Assembly: GCA_022821965.1 (NCBI GenBank)
Contig: JAJECN010000040.1
Span: 186,001 to 250,000, forward strand
Origin: Candidatus Poribacteria bacterium
GTDB taxonomy: Bacteria > Poribacteria > WGA-4E > WGA-3G
Reading direction: 5' to 3'
Length of the DNA stretch: 64,000 bases
Shown here: positions 51,919 through 60,128 of the stretch, piece after piece
Position numbering within the stretch: the first letter of the stretch is position 1
Layout: every line of letters begins with the position of its first letter
Translations under genes and position numbers: made by a program
Notes under the pieces: generated by a model
What the model was told of the DNA's origin: nothing
Database searches by the model: none
The model's input: only the letters and a program-made list of their open reading frames with translations

Positions 51919-53220
51919 TTAGTCTTTACGGAGTGCTTCAATTGGTGAGAGCGATGATGCTTTTATCGCTGGATACAGCCCGAACGAAATACCAATCGCA
52001 GCAGAAAATGAGACCGAAATTACGACCCACTGCATGGAAACAACGGCGGGCCATTCGGGGACAATTTTAGCGATTTTGACGGCGAGTAGTGCCATTCCCT
52101 CACCGGCGAAGATACCTAACGCAACACCAATCGCACCGCCTACAGCACACATTACAACCGCCTCTATTAGAAATTGAATTAAGATATCCAGAGGTTTAGC
52201 ACCAAGTGCCTTTCGGAGTCCGATTTCCCGGGTGCGCTCCGTAACGGCAACTAACATCATATTCATAATGCCGATGCCTCCGACAAGCAGTGAAAACCCA
52301 GCGATACTCCCTAAGGCGATTTTAATCATCTTACTGATTTTCTCTAACTGTGCCATGCCTGCCCGCATCTCAAAGATTCTGATAAAATCGTCTTGGTTTT
52401 TATGTCGTTTTCTGATGACGGCTTTTACCTCTTCAATCGCCTTCGGAACGTCTGCGATGGTATGGGCATAGATCACGATATCCTGAATCCGGTCGTTGCC
52501 AGTGAATCGTTCTTGTGTCGTGGATATTGGCATAAAGACAAGGTTATCGAAACTCCAACCGAACCGTAGGCTTCTACCTCTGGGCATGAGTGTACCAACG
52601 ACGGTAAAGCGTTCCGTGGATCGCTTGCCCTCTTTCCGCCCCCATCGGTCGTAATGGCCCTGTCCCTTTGCGATTTTAATTTCTTGCCCTAAAGGCGATT
52701 TGGCACCGAATAGAGCGATGGCGACCTCATCGCCAAGGACACAGACTTTTGTTGCGTTTTCAACGTCTTCGTCCGTAATAAAACGTCCCTCTTTGATATC
52801 CCAATCCATTGCGGTTTTATAACTGGCATCTACACCATTGTAACCTGCTCGGGTTTCAGCACCGCCTTCGGCTTGAATTAATACGCCTCTCCAATCCGGG
52901 ATTCTCGGTGTAACTGCGCTTACGGATGGACATTCTGCCTCGATAGCCAATACATCTCCGTATTCCATGTATTCGTTGCTGCGGATGCGGATCCATCTGT
53001 TATTCTCGCGCTTATACCATGTGCGGTACATCGTAAACTGATTCGCGCCGCCGAGTTTTTGTGCATCTTGCATCACAATTTCCTTCGCGCCATCCCCGAT
53101 GGCTATCATCGCCAACACGGCTGCGACACCGATGATGATTCCGAGCATCGTCAGCAAAGAGCGCATTTTGTTTGAACGGATCGCGGAAATTCCAACCGAT
53201 ACTCCCTCAACTATGTGCAT
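51919..53220 (-). CDS. MacB-type FtsX permease 3
   Basis: 433 residues, ATG with AAGGAG four bases upstream. Nearly parallel to permeases 2 and 4: SAIRSNKMRSLLTMLGIIIG, AKEIVMQDAQKLGGANQFTM, YNGVDASYKTAMDWDIKEGR, LVGGIGIMNMMLVAVTERTR, REIGLRKALGAKPLDILIQF. Closest to permease 4 (both have the periplasmic RSNEYMEYGDV/RSNEYMEYEDV and RKRHKNQDDF/RKRHRNQDDF segments). No ATPase domain. It is a tandem duplicate; divergence lies mostly in the periplasmic ligand-facing domain. Confidence 0.9.
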   Translation of the reverse strand: MHIVEGVSVGISAIRSNKMRSLLTMLGIIIGVAAVLAMIAIGDGAKEIVMQDAQKLGGANQFTMYRTWYKRENNRWIRIRSNEYMEYGDVLAIEAECPSVSAVTPRIPDWRGVLIQAEGGAETRAGYNGVDASYKTAMDWDIKEGRFITDEDVENATKVCVLGDEVAIALFGAKSPLGQEIKIAKGQGHYDRWGRKEGKRSTERFTVVGTLMPRGRSLRFGWSFDNLVFMPISTTQERFTGNDRIQDIVIYAHTIADVPKAIEEVKAVIRKRHKNQDDFIRIFEMRAGMAQLEKISKMIKIALGSIAGFSLLVGGIGIMNMMLVAVTERTREIGLRKALGAKPLDILIQFLIEAVVMCAVGGAIGVALGIFAGEGMALLAVKIAKIVPEWPAVVSMQWVVISVSFSAAIGISFGLYPAIKASSLSPIEALRKD

Positions 53221-53727
53221 TTTTCTCCTTAGTCTTTTTGCTATGGTTGCTTTACCTAATTTTGATTACTGCTATTATTTGACGTTGTGAGGAGCAATAA
53301 GTTTATTAATATGAGTTCGATAATAAAAATATGGATGTGCCCGTAGGTGTTTTTGCTGGGGTGTTTCCCACAGGTTGAGCGGTAAAAGACCAAAAAACCT
53401 CCGGTTTATACGAAAAATGTCGATTTTCAATGGATTATGCGTGTAGATAGAGATAACGAAACCCAACACCTTAAACTATCGACGTGAAAATATGTTGGGT
53501 TTCACTCGTATTTTGGTAATGTCAGGTTTCTCGGTGAGTTTGAAGATTATCTTGTCTATGCGGTTTTCAGTAGGATTCCGTTCAACCCAACCTACGAATT
53601 TATGTCAAACTCACGTTTATTATGTGTTAGTCGTGGACTTTGGGATTAGGGAATGGAGACTAATGAAAAAAGGCGCGCTTGGGAAGCGCGCCTGCAAGAA
53701 TAGATGATAGGCGGAGGGTCAGTTTTT
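53221..53727. other. 507-bp gap with family C repeat and terminator
   Basis: Non-coding. Holds the inverted pair CGAAACCCAACA (53457-53468) / TGTTGGGTTTC (53493-53503), related to that at 12068, followed by a further AACCCAACCTACGAA near 53584 and the minus-strand terminator at 53665-53693. No protein-coding remnant of another permease recognised. Confidence 0.55.
53665..53693 (-). terminator. Rho-independent terminator behind permease 4
   Basis: On the minus strand: stem AGGCGCGCTT / AAGCGCGCCT with loop CCC, followed by six T (plus-strand A-run at 53665-53670). About 35 bp after the stop of permease 4. This places permease 4 in a transcript separate from the others. Confidence 0.8.
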
Positions 53728-55029
53728 TCAATCTTTGCGTAGTGCTTCAACGGGTTGGAGGGTGGAGGCTTTTATTGCCGGATACATACCAAAGGCGATA
53801 CCGATCGCCGCTGAGAATGAAACCGAAATCATAATCCACTGCATAGAGATAACGGAGGGCCATTCGGGAACGATTTTAGCGATTTTGACGGCGAGCATCG
53901 CCATACCTTCTCCAGCGAAGATACCTAACCCGATGCCGATTGCTCCCCCTACACCACACATTATGACAGCTTCCATGAGAAATTGGGCAAGGATATCTAA
54001 AGATTTAGCACCGAGTGCCTTCCGAAGTCCAATCTCTCGGGTTCGCTCCGTAACAGCGACTAACATCATATTCATGATACCAATGCCACCAACGAGAAGT
54101 GAGAAGCCAGCGATACTACCCAAGGCGATTTTAATCATCTTGCTGATTTTCTCTAACTGTGCCATGCCTGAACGCATCGCCCGAATTCTAATGAAATCAT
54201 CTTGGTTTCTATGTCGTTTTCTGATGACGGTTTTCACCTCTTCGATCGCTTTCGGAACAGCGTCAACATTATTAGCAAAAACCATAATACTCCCCAGCTC
54301 ATCGTCACCTGTAAAACGCTCTTGCACAGTTGACACAGGGATAAAAGCAAGGTTATCGTAACTCCATCCGAACTGGAGACTTGTGCCCCTCGGCATCAGC
54401 GTGCCAACAACCGTGAGACGCTCGGTGGACCGCCTTCTCGTTCTTCGTCCCCATTGATCGCGGTAGCTAACCCTTTTGACAATTTTGATCTCTTGTCCTA
54501 TCGGGGATTCACTACCGAACAGCTCGGTCGCGAGTTCATCCCCCAAGACACAGATTCGTGCAGCGTTTTCAACATCTCCATCTGTGATGAAGCGTCCCTC
54601 TTGAACATCCCAATCCATTGCGGTTGTATAACTGGCATCTACACCGTTGTAGCCAGCACGGGTTTCACTGCCATCCGGGGATTGCATCAAAACGCCTCTC
54701 CAATCCGCAATTCGAGGCGTGACTGTACTCACAGATGGACATTCTGCCTCGATAGCCCGTACATCTTCGTATTCCATGTATTCGTTGCTACGGATGCGAA
54801 CCCATCTGTTGTTTTCTCGTTTGTATGATGTCTGGTAAAGTGTGATTCGGGTTGCGCCGCCCATTTTCTGTGCATCTTGTATCACAATTTCTTTGGCACC
54901 ATCACCGATCGCAATCATCGCCAGAACAGATGCGATACCGATGATAATACCAAGCATTGTTAGTAAAGAGCGCATCTTATTTGCGCGAATCGCGGAGATT
55001 CCAATAGATAGCCCTTCAATTAAACGCAT
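53728..55029 (-). CDS. MacB-type FtsX permease 4
   Basis: 433 residues from the ATG at 55029, which has AGGAGG four bases upstream; the frame is open 12 codons further but those are not conserved. Same plan as permeases 2 and 3: SAIRANKMRSLLTMLGIIIG, YNGVDASYTTAMDWDVQEGR, GIGIMNMMLVAVTERTREIG, IGIAFGMYPAIKASTLQPVE. No ATPase domain. A terminator follows its stop codon, so it forms its own unit although the gene is a duplicate of its neighbours. Confidence 0.9.
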   Translation of the reverse strand: MRLIEGLSIGISAIRANKMRSLLTMLGIIIGIASVLAMIAIGDGAKEIVIQDAQKMGGATRITLYQTSYKRENNRWVRIRSNEYMEYEDVRAIEAECPSVSTVTPRIADWRGVLMQSPDGSETRAGYNGVDASYTTAMDWDVQEGRFITDGDVENAARICVLGDELATELFGSESPIGQEIKIVKRVSYRDQWGRRTRRRSTERLTVVGTLMPRGTSLQFGWSYDNLAFIPVSTVQERFTGDDELGSIMVFANNVDAVPKAIEEVKTVIRKRHRNQDDFIRIRAMRSGMAQLEKISKMIKIALGSIAGFSLLVGGIGIMNMMLVAVTERTREIGLRKALGAKSLDILAQFLMEAVIMCGVGGAIGIGLGIFAGEGMAMLAVKIAKIVPEWPSVISMQWIMISVSFSAAIGIAFGMYPAIKASTLQPVEALRKD

Positions 55030-55065
55030 GTTTCCTCCTGAACTTTTTTGTCTGTTTGTTGTCAT

Positions 55066-55276
55066 ATAAAGTGTTTATTCCGATTGTTTGACATAATTAT
55101 CGTAAATTGGTTTATACAAGTTTCAAAATTCAGAATTCTAAACACTCATTTCAAGCGATATGGTGACCCAGTTTGCTTTGGAAAATCGCGCTAATTTTGT
55201 ATTGAAATAGGTATAAATCTCCGCTGCTTATCGCAACGCGCGATGTCTAAATACAGACAAGAATTTTTACATTTAA
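55066..55276. other. Gap between permease 4 and the tRNA cluster, no gene seen
   Basis: AT-rich sequence without an open frame, repeat or clear promoter for permease 4. The tRNA promoter begins at 55278. Confidence 0.5.
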
Positions 55277-55277
55277 T

Positions 55278-55306
55278 TTGACAAACGCGAAAAGATGGTG
55301 TATAAT
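55278..55306 (+). promoter_or_regulatory. Consensus sigma70 promoter of the tRNA cluster
   Basis: -35 TTGACA (55278-55283), 17-base spacer, -10 TATAAT (55301-55306): both boxes perfect. 115 bp before the first tRNA, which leaves a long 5' leader to be processed. Confidence 0.8.
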
Positions 55307-55420
55307 TTAAACAATTCTAACGGCAAATATAGGGGCAATTGGCAAGTGTACATCAGACTTGTAGATGCAGTTGTTAAGTGCTCATCTGTCGTTGGTAGGT
55401 CTGAAATATTAGAAGCATTT

Positions 55421-55496
<76 letters not shown>

Positions 55497-55529
55497 TCAG
55501 AACGAAAACGAACAAAATTTTTAACACGA

Positions 55530-55603
<74 letters not shown>

Positions 55604-55636
55604 CTTTTCAGACCGCTCAATGAAGAATCGAAATGT

Positions 55637-55709
55637 GGTGGATGTAGCTCAGGGGTAGAGCACTTGACTGTGGATCAAGTGGGCGTGGGTTCAAATCCCA
55701 TCATCCACC
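55637..55709 (+). tRNA. tRNA-His (GTG)
   Basis: Acceptor GTGGATG pairs with CATCCAC, plus the His-specific extra G at -1 (55637) facing C73. Anticodon loop CTGTGGA gives GTG. T-loop TTCAAAT. Confidence 0.95.
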
Positions 55710-55716
55710 TTCATAA

Positions 55717-55790
55717 GCGTCCGTAGTTCAATTGGATAGAGCAATAGTCTTCGGAACTATAAGTTGGGGGTTCGAGTCCCTCCGGACGCG
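55717..55790 (+). tRNA. tRNA-Arg (TCG)
   Basis: Acceptor GCGTCCG pairs with CGGACGC, discriminator G. Anticodon loop CTTCGGA gives TCG, reading CGN codons without needing inosine. Only 7 bases after tRNA-His. A T-run follows at 55795-55800. Confidence 0.9.
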
Positions 55791-55813
55791 GATCTTTTTT
55801 AGATAGATGCTGG

Positions 55814-55832
55814 GTGCGCTTTGAGAGCGCAC
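55814..55832. other. Small hairpin between tRNA-Arg(TCG) and tRNA-Lys
   Basis: GTGCGCT / AGCGCAC with a 5-base loop. No T-run follows, so a processing structure is likelier than a terminator. Confidence 0.45.
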
Positions 55833-55896
55833 TTAACAATTAGCGAGTGGGTACTTACATAAATCGCGTCTACGATAATAGCGGAAATTGGCAGGC

Positions 55897-55969
55897 GCGC
55901 CGTTAGCTCAATTGGCAGAGCATCTGACTCTTAATCAGGCGGTTGAAGGTTCGATTCCTTCACGGCGCA
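55897..55969 (+). tRNA. tRNA-Lys (CTT)
   Basis: Acceptor GCGCCGT pairs with ACGGCGC, discriminator A. Anticodon loop CTCTTAA gives CTT. T-loop TTCGATT. No encoded CCA. Confidence 0.95.
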
Positions 55970-55993
55970 TCTTTCGTGTCACAGAGCAAATTC

Positions 55994-56079
55994 GGGCGGG
56001 TGCTGGAATTTGGTAGACAGGATAGACTTAGGATCTATTGGGGTTACGCCTCGTGAGGGTTCAAGTCCCTCCTCGCCCA
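55994..56079 (+). tRNA. tRNA-Leu (TAG)
   Basis: 86 bases with a long variable arm (TGGGGTTACGCCTCGTG region), as expected for Leu. Acceptor GGGCGGG pairs with CTCGCCC (one G-T), discriminator A. Anticodon loop CTTAGGA gives TAG. Confidence 0.93.
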
Positions 56080-56292
56080 TCGTCGTATTTGAGGGTGGCG
56101 GGTTTTTGCCAAATTGGGGGCAGGATTGGGCAGTTCCAATAACATAAGAATCTGGTACATCCCTTATGCTCAAGTTTCCTTAGAATTTCTAAAGTGCTTT
56201 ACTTTAGCGTTCTGGAAGAACGGCGGATATAAAGTTAATTCTAATTTTGAAAGTATTCGGGCTTTGAATGCTTAGCGTGAGGACAAAAAAAC

Positions 56293-57597
56293 TTGAAAGT
56301 TCAAATTGAGAGGTTAGACACCACGCGAGTCCGTCTGGACATAGAGGTTCCTGTTGAAGACGTTAATGCAGCATTAGAAGAAACTTATGAATCGTTGCGT
56401 ACCCAAGTCTCCATCCCCGGTTTTCGGAAGGGGCGCGTTCCTATAACGATTCTTAAATCGAGATTCCCTGAGTATGTCAGTAGCGAAGCTATCCGATATC
56501 TCGTTATTCCTGCTTACGAAGACGCAATCTATACCGAAAACTTAAACCCACTGGCACAACCTATTTTCACACCGTCGCTCGACGAATTGCAAGTCAAGGA
56601 AAACGAACCTCTCGCATTCTCAGCCACCGTAGACATTCGCCCCAATATCAACCTCCCGGGTTACGAAGAACTTGAGACCGATAAAAATCCTGTTGATGTG
56701 CCGCGTGAAGATGTTGATGTCTATATTACACAATTGCAGGCACAATCTGCGACTTATGAACCCCTTGAGGTTGAACGTTCGGTCCAGGAAAAAGACTGCG
56801 TACGTGTAGACTGGGACTGCTTACTTGATGGTGAGCGAATTGATAACGAGTCGCAACAAGATGTTGATGTAGAACTCGGCGTTGGCACTTTACACGCAGA
56901 GCTTGAACGGGCATTGCTTGGCATGCAAATTGGGGAGACAAAAACTGTAGATATTGAATTTCCTCAAGAACACAGTGTTAAAGAGTTCGCTGGTAAGTCT
57001 GCTGAATATAAAATAACACTGCACGCTATCACGGAAAAGCATCTTCCTCCCTTGGATGACGAGTTTGCGAAGGACCTCGGTTACGAAAACTATTCTCAAC
57101 TTTATGGAATAATATGGAACAATCTCGTTGAAGAGGCGACAAGTATACACGTTGATAAACAGAAGGCAGAGTTGTTGGATCAACTCATTGAAAAAACCGA
57201 GATTGAGATTCCAGACCCCTTAGTTGATCAATATGTTCAGCAGACGCTTCAAAACGTGAAACAGCAACTCGCGAACGAGCGTAGAAGCCCTGAAGAAGCT
57301 GGAATTGACATGGATACGCTACCGGATGATTTACGTCGGGATGTCATTCAACAAACAAAACAGTCATGGATTTTCGAGATAATTGCCGAACGGGAAGGAA
57401 TTTCCGTGTCCGACGATGAATTGGAATATGAAATTCGACGTGCTGCCGAACAACAGAACCGCGACGCTCAAAAATATGCTACCCTGCTGAAATCAAGCAA
57501 CCGATTGGAGGATTTCCGCGGGCGGCTACAACACGAAAAAATTTATCAGTTCCTGATTCACCGATCATCTGCTAAACAGTCACTCATAATTGCCTGA
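56293..57597 (+). CDS. tig: Trigger factor
   Basis: 434 residues, TTG start preceded by GAGGACAAAAAAAC. N-terminal ribosome-binding domain with the signature IPGFRKGRVPITILKSRFP. The PPIase-like middle domain follows (EKDCVRVDWDCLLDGERID, KTVDIEFPQ, EFAGKSAEYKITLHAI), then the helical C-terminal chaperone arms (EIPDPLVDQYVQQTL ... DELEYEIRRAAEQQ). It binds nascent chains at the ribosome exit. First gene of tig-clpP-clpX-lon, the standard protein-quality-control order. The use of TTG is unusual for such a highly made protein. Confidence 0.97.
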   Translation: MKVQIERLDTTRVRLDIEVPVEDVNAALEETYESLRTQVSIPGFRKGRVPITILKSRFPEYVSSEAIRYLVIPAYEDAIYTENLNPLAQPIFTPSLDELQVKENEPLAFSATVDIRPNINLPGYEELETDKNPVDVPREDVDVYITQLQAQSATYEPLEVERSVQEKDCVRVDWDCLLDGERIDNESQQDVDVELGVGTLHAELERALLGMQIGETKTVDIEFPQEHSVKEFAGKSAEYKITLHAITEKHLPPLDDEFAKDLGYENYSQLYGIIWNNLVEEATSIHVDKQKAELLDQLIEKTEIEIPDPLVDQYVQQTLQNVKQQLANERRSPEEAGIDMDTLPDDLRRDVIQQTKQSWIFEIIAEREGISVSDDELEYEIRRAAEQQNRDAQKYATLLKSSNRLEDFRGRLQHEKIYQFLIHRSSAKQSLIIA

Positions 57598-57600
57598 CAA

Positions 57601-57756
57601 TAGTTGCCAGTTATCAGTTATCAGTTATCAGTTTTGGAGTTCTGATCTGCTTACATTTTCTTCTCATGCGAAAGCCCCATTGGAGTCGCAGATTAAAAAA
57701 GGTAGCAGTTGAATCACTAAAGTAACTGAAAACCGACAACCGATAACTGAAAACTA
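57601..57756. repeat. Family A hairpin repeat between tig and clpP
   Basis: Left arm AGTTGCCAGTTATCAGTTAT (57602 on). Right arm AAGTAACTGAAAACCGACAA and CCGATAACTGAAAACTAC. The longer loop includes its own pairing GCGAAAG..GTCGCAG-like segment. The right arm stops ten bases before the clpP ATG, leaving no Shine-Dalgarno sequence. Confidence 0.7.
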
Positions 57757-57765
57757 CTAAAAAAT

Positions 57766-58368
57766 ATGAATCTTGTACCTATCGTCGTTGAACAAACCAG
57801 CCGGGGCGAACGGTCGTATGATATTTATTCTCGCCTGCTGGAAGATAGAATTATTATGATCGGCACGCCGATTGATGATGATATTATTGCAAACATCGTA
57901 ACAGCACAGATGCTTTTTCTTGAGGGTAAGGACCCTGATGCAGATATTGTGCTCTATATTAACACACCCGGCGGTTCGGTTTCCGCAGGTTTGGCGATTT
58001 ACGATACGATGCAGTATATCAAGGCAGATGTACAGACATGGTGTTTGGGTAGAGCGTATAGTATGGGAGCTATCTTGCTCGCTGCGGGGGCACCCGGCAA
58101 ACGCTACGCGTTACCGCATGCTAAAGCACTGATTCACCAGCCGATGGCAAGTGGTATCGGTGGGCAAGCCTCCGATATTAGCATTCATGCTCAAGAAATT
58201 TTACTGGAACGCGATCGGCTTTATGCTATTTTAGCCGAGCATACCAGCCAAGATGTCGAAAAGATCGCTACCGATGCCGACCGCGATTTTTACATGACTG
58301 CCGAGCAGGCACTTGAATACGGTCTCGTTGATCACGTTGTCTCGCAACGTGCCACAGAGAGGCAATAG
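57766..58368 (+). CDS. clpP: ATP-dependent Clp protease proteolytic subunit
   Basis: 200 residues. Catalytic triad by position: Ser99 ([14 protein letters not shown]), His124 (ALIHQPM), Asp174 ([18 protein letters not shown]). N-terminus [20 protein letters not shown] and [19 protein letters not shown] are canonical. It forms the 14-mer proteolytic chamber fed by ClpX. One unusual detail is AYSMG in place of the common AASMG before the nucleophile. No ribosome site is seen before the ATG; the preceding family A hairpin arm occupies that place. Confidence 0.97.
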   Translation: MNLVPIVVEQTSRGERSYDIYSRLLEDRIIMIGTPIDDDIIANIVTAQMLFLEGKDPDADIVLYINTPGGSVSAGLAIYDTMQYIKADVQTWCLGRAYSMGAILLAAGAPGKRYALPHAKALIHQPMASGIGGQASDISIHAQEILLERDRLYAILAEHTSQDVEKIATDADRDFYMTAEQALEYGLVDHVVSQRATERQ

Positions 58369-58471
58369 CCATCAGCAGTTAGCAAAGAAAAGAGGCTTTA
58401 CTAAACGATAATCTCTTAACTGACGACTGAAAGATTTTTTGAAAAAAATCGCCCTGACGGCTGATAGCCAC
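58369..58471. repeat. Family A hairpin repeat between clpP and clpX
   Basis: Degenerate copy: CCATCAGCAGTTAGC and AAAGAGGCTTTACT, then ATCTCTTAACTGACGACTGA, and a nested hairpin GATTTTTTGAAAAAAATC with GACGGCTGATAGCC closing it. A usable Shine-Dalgarno (AAGGAAA) lies between it and clpX. Confidence 0.6.
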
Positions 58472-58488
58472 TAAAAAAGGAAATCTCA

Positions 58489-60027
58489 ATGTCACAATCC
58501 GCCCATCGTGAAGTGTCTTGTTCTTTTTGTCTCCAGGACAGTACACAGATCCGTCTACGACTCCTCCAAGGTAGAGAAGCAAATATTTGTGTTGAATGTA
58601 TTGTTCGCCTATCAGCATCCACGGTGGATAATGCTTCATGTGCTTTTTGTAGGCGCGATAATACGCAAGTAGAACGACTCTTTAGTGGACTTGAGGCGAA
58701 TATCTGCGAAAAATGTCTTTCCGAGTGTATTGATGTTTGTAATGACGTTCTCGCTCGCAGACCGGATGGTAGTATTGATTTTGCTATGGAGGACTTTAAA
58801 AGCGGAGAGACACGCGAACAGCAGGAATCTGGTGGTTCTCAAGGACAACCTCCACAAACACGCGGAGGCGGTACCCGTGCGCAAACGGAAACTGACACTG
58901 CAGGCACGGCACGCTCGCAAACAAAAAATGAACAAAGTCCGCTTGGAGAACCCCCCTCACCGAAAGAAATTAAAGCGAAACTTGATGAATATGTAATAGG
59001 TCAGGAAGATGCTAAAAAGACATTAGCTGTTGCGGTTTACACACACTACAAGCGATTACACCACAGCAGCAATACAACCAATGATGTTGAATTAGACAAG
59101 AGCAATATTTTACTTATCGGTCCAACGGGCACCGGGAAAACGCTCCTTGCCCAAACCCTTGCGAAAGTTTTGGATGTGCCATTCGCTATCACCGATGCAA
59201 CAACGCTGACTGAAGCTGGGTACGTCGGTGAAGATGTCGAAAATATCATCTTGAAACTCGTCCAAGCTGCAGATGGTGATGTTGCGCGTGCTGAAACAGG
59301 TATCATTTATATTGATGAGATTGATAAGATTACGCGAAAATCCGAAAATCCGTCAATTACGCGTGATGTCTCCGGTGAAGGCGTTCAGCAAGCACTGCTT
59401 AAGATTCTTGAAGGCACAACCGCGAATGTCCCACCACGCGGTGGCAGAAAGCATCCACACCAAGAGATGATTGAGGTTAATACCAAGCGGGTATTATTCA
59501 TCTGTGGCGGGACCTTTATCGGGTTAGAAAATCTGATTAAGGATAGGCTCGGCAAGCAAAGTATTGGCTTCGGTTCGCCTATCCAACCCAAGAGCGAGAC
59601 AAAGATTCATGAAATCTTTGCTCAGGCAACGCCGAAAGATCTCACAAAATACGGTTTTATACCGGAGTTAATTGGACGACTGCCAGTTGTCACAACACTT
59701 CACGAATTGGATGCTGAGGCACTCGTTCGGATCCTCACTGAACCTAAGAACGCTCTGGTGAAACAATATCAGCATCTTTTGGCTTATGAAGGTGTGCAAT
59801 TCCACACAACTGATGAAGCATTAACCGCTATCGCTGATGAGGTGATTGAACGCGAAACTGGGGCGCGCGGGTTAAGGGCGGTTTTTGAAAAGATTATGCT
59901 CGAGACGCTCTATCGCCTCCCTTCGCTTAATGATGTTGAAGCGTGCTATGTTACTGAAGATTCCGTGCGTAAGAGTGAGCCACCGCAACTGACTTATAGA
60001 AAATCCGAAGCACTTAAAACTGCATAA
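58489..60027 (+). CDS. clpX: ClpX unfoldase with two N-terminal zinc-binding domains
   Basis: 512 residues, ~90 longer than usual. Two C4 zinc modules in tandem: Cys11/14/34/37 and Cys51/54/73/76, whereas ClpX normally has one. A linker rich in Gly/Gln/Thr (~110-160) follows. The AAA+ core has Walker [13 protein letters not shown], the GYVGEDVEN pore-region motif, Walker [27 protein letters not shown] and the sensor-2 region [14 protein letters not shown]. It unfolds substrates for ClpP. Good Shine-Dalgarno. The second zinc module resembles the usual ClpX domain most closely ([13 protein letters not shown]). Confidence 0.96.
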   Translation: MSQSAHREVSCSFCLQDSTQIRLRLLQGREANICVECIVRLSASTVDNASCAFCRRDNTQVERLFSGLEANICEKCLSECIDVCNDVLARRPDGSIDFAMEDFKSGETREQQESGGSQGQPPQTRGGGTRAQTETDTAGTARSQTKNEQSPLGEPPSPKEIKAKLDEYVIGQEDAKKTLAVAVYTHYKRLHHSSNTTNDVELDKSNILLIGPTGTGKTLLAQTLAKVLDVPFAITDATTLTEAGYVGEDVENIILKLVQAADGDVARAETGIIYIDEIDKITRKSENPSITRDVSGEGVQQALLKILEGTTANVPPRGGRKHPHQEMIEVNTKRVLFICGGTFIGLENLIKDRLGKQSIGFGSPIQPKSETKIHEIFAQATPKDLTKYGFIPELIGRLPVVTTLHELDAEALVRILTEPKNALVKQYQHLLAYEGVQFHTTDEALTAIADEVIERETGARGLRAVFEKIMLETLYRLPSLNDVEACYVTEDSVRKSEPPQLTYRKSEALKTA

Positions 60028-60057
60028 CAGTTATCGGTTATCAGTTTTCGGTTAAGA
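60028..60057. repeat. Family A half-copy between clpX and lon
   Basis: AGTTATCGGTTATCAGTTTT and CGGTTAAGAC: one arm only, starting at the clpX stop codon. Confidence 0.6.
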
Positions 60058-60128
60058 CTTGTAGCGGTTGCGTGTTGCGTAAATTTCACAAATCGCTCTT
60101 TTATTGACAACCATAAAGGATAAGAAGT

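Noticed and set aside
51447-55120. Similarity of the gap near 55099 to a permease coding segment (ATCGTAAATTGGTTTA)
   Set aside because: The match is about 17 bases only and isolated; a chance match is as likely as a remnant gene.
55979-56173. Minus-strand open frame over the tRNA-Leu gene
   Set aside because: It runs through a well-formed tRNA and has no recognisable protein features.
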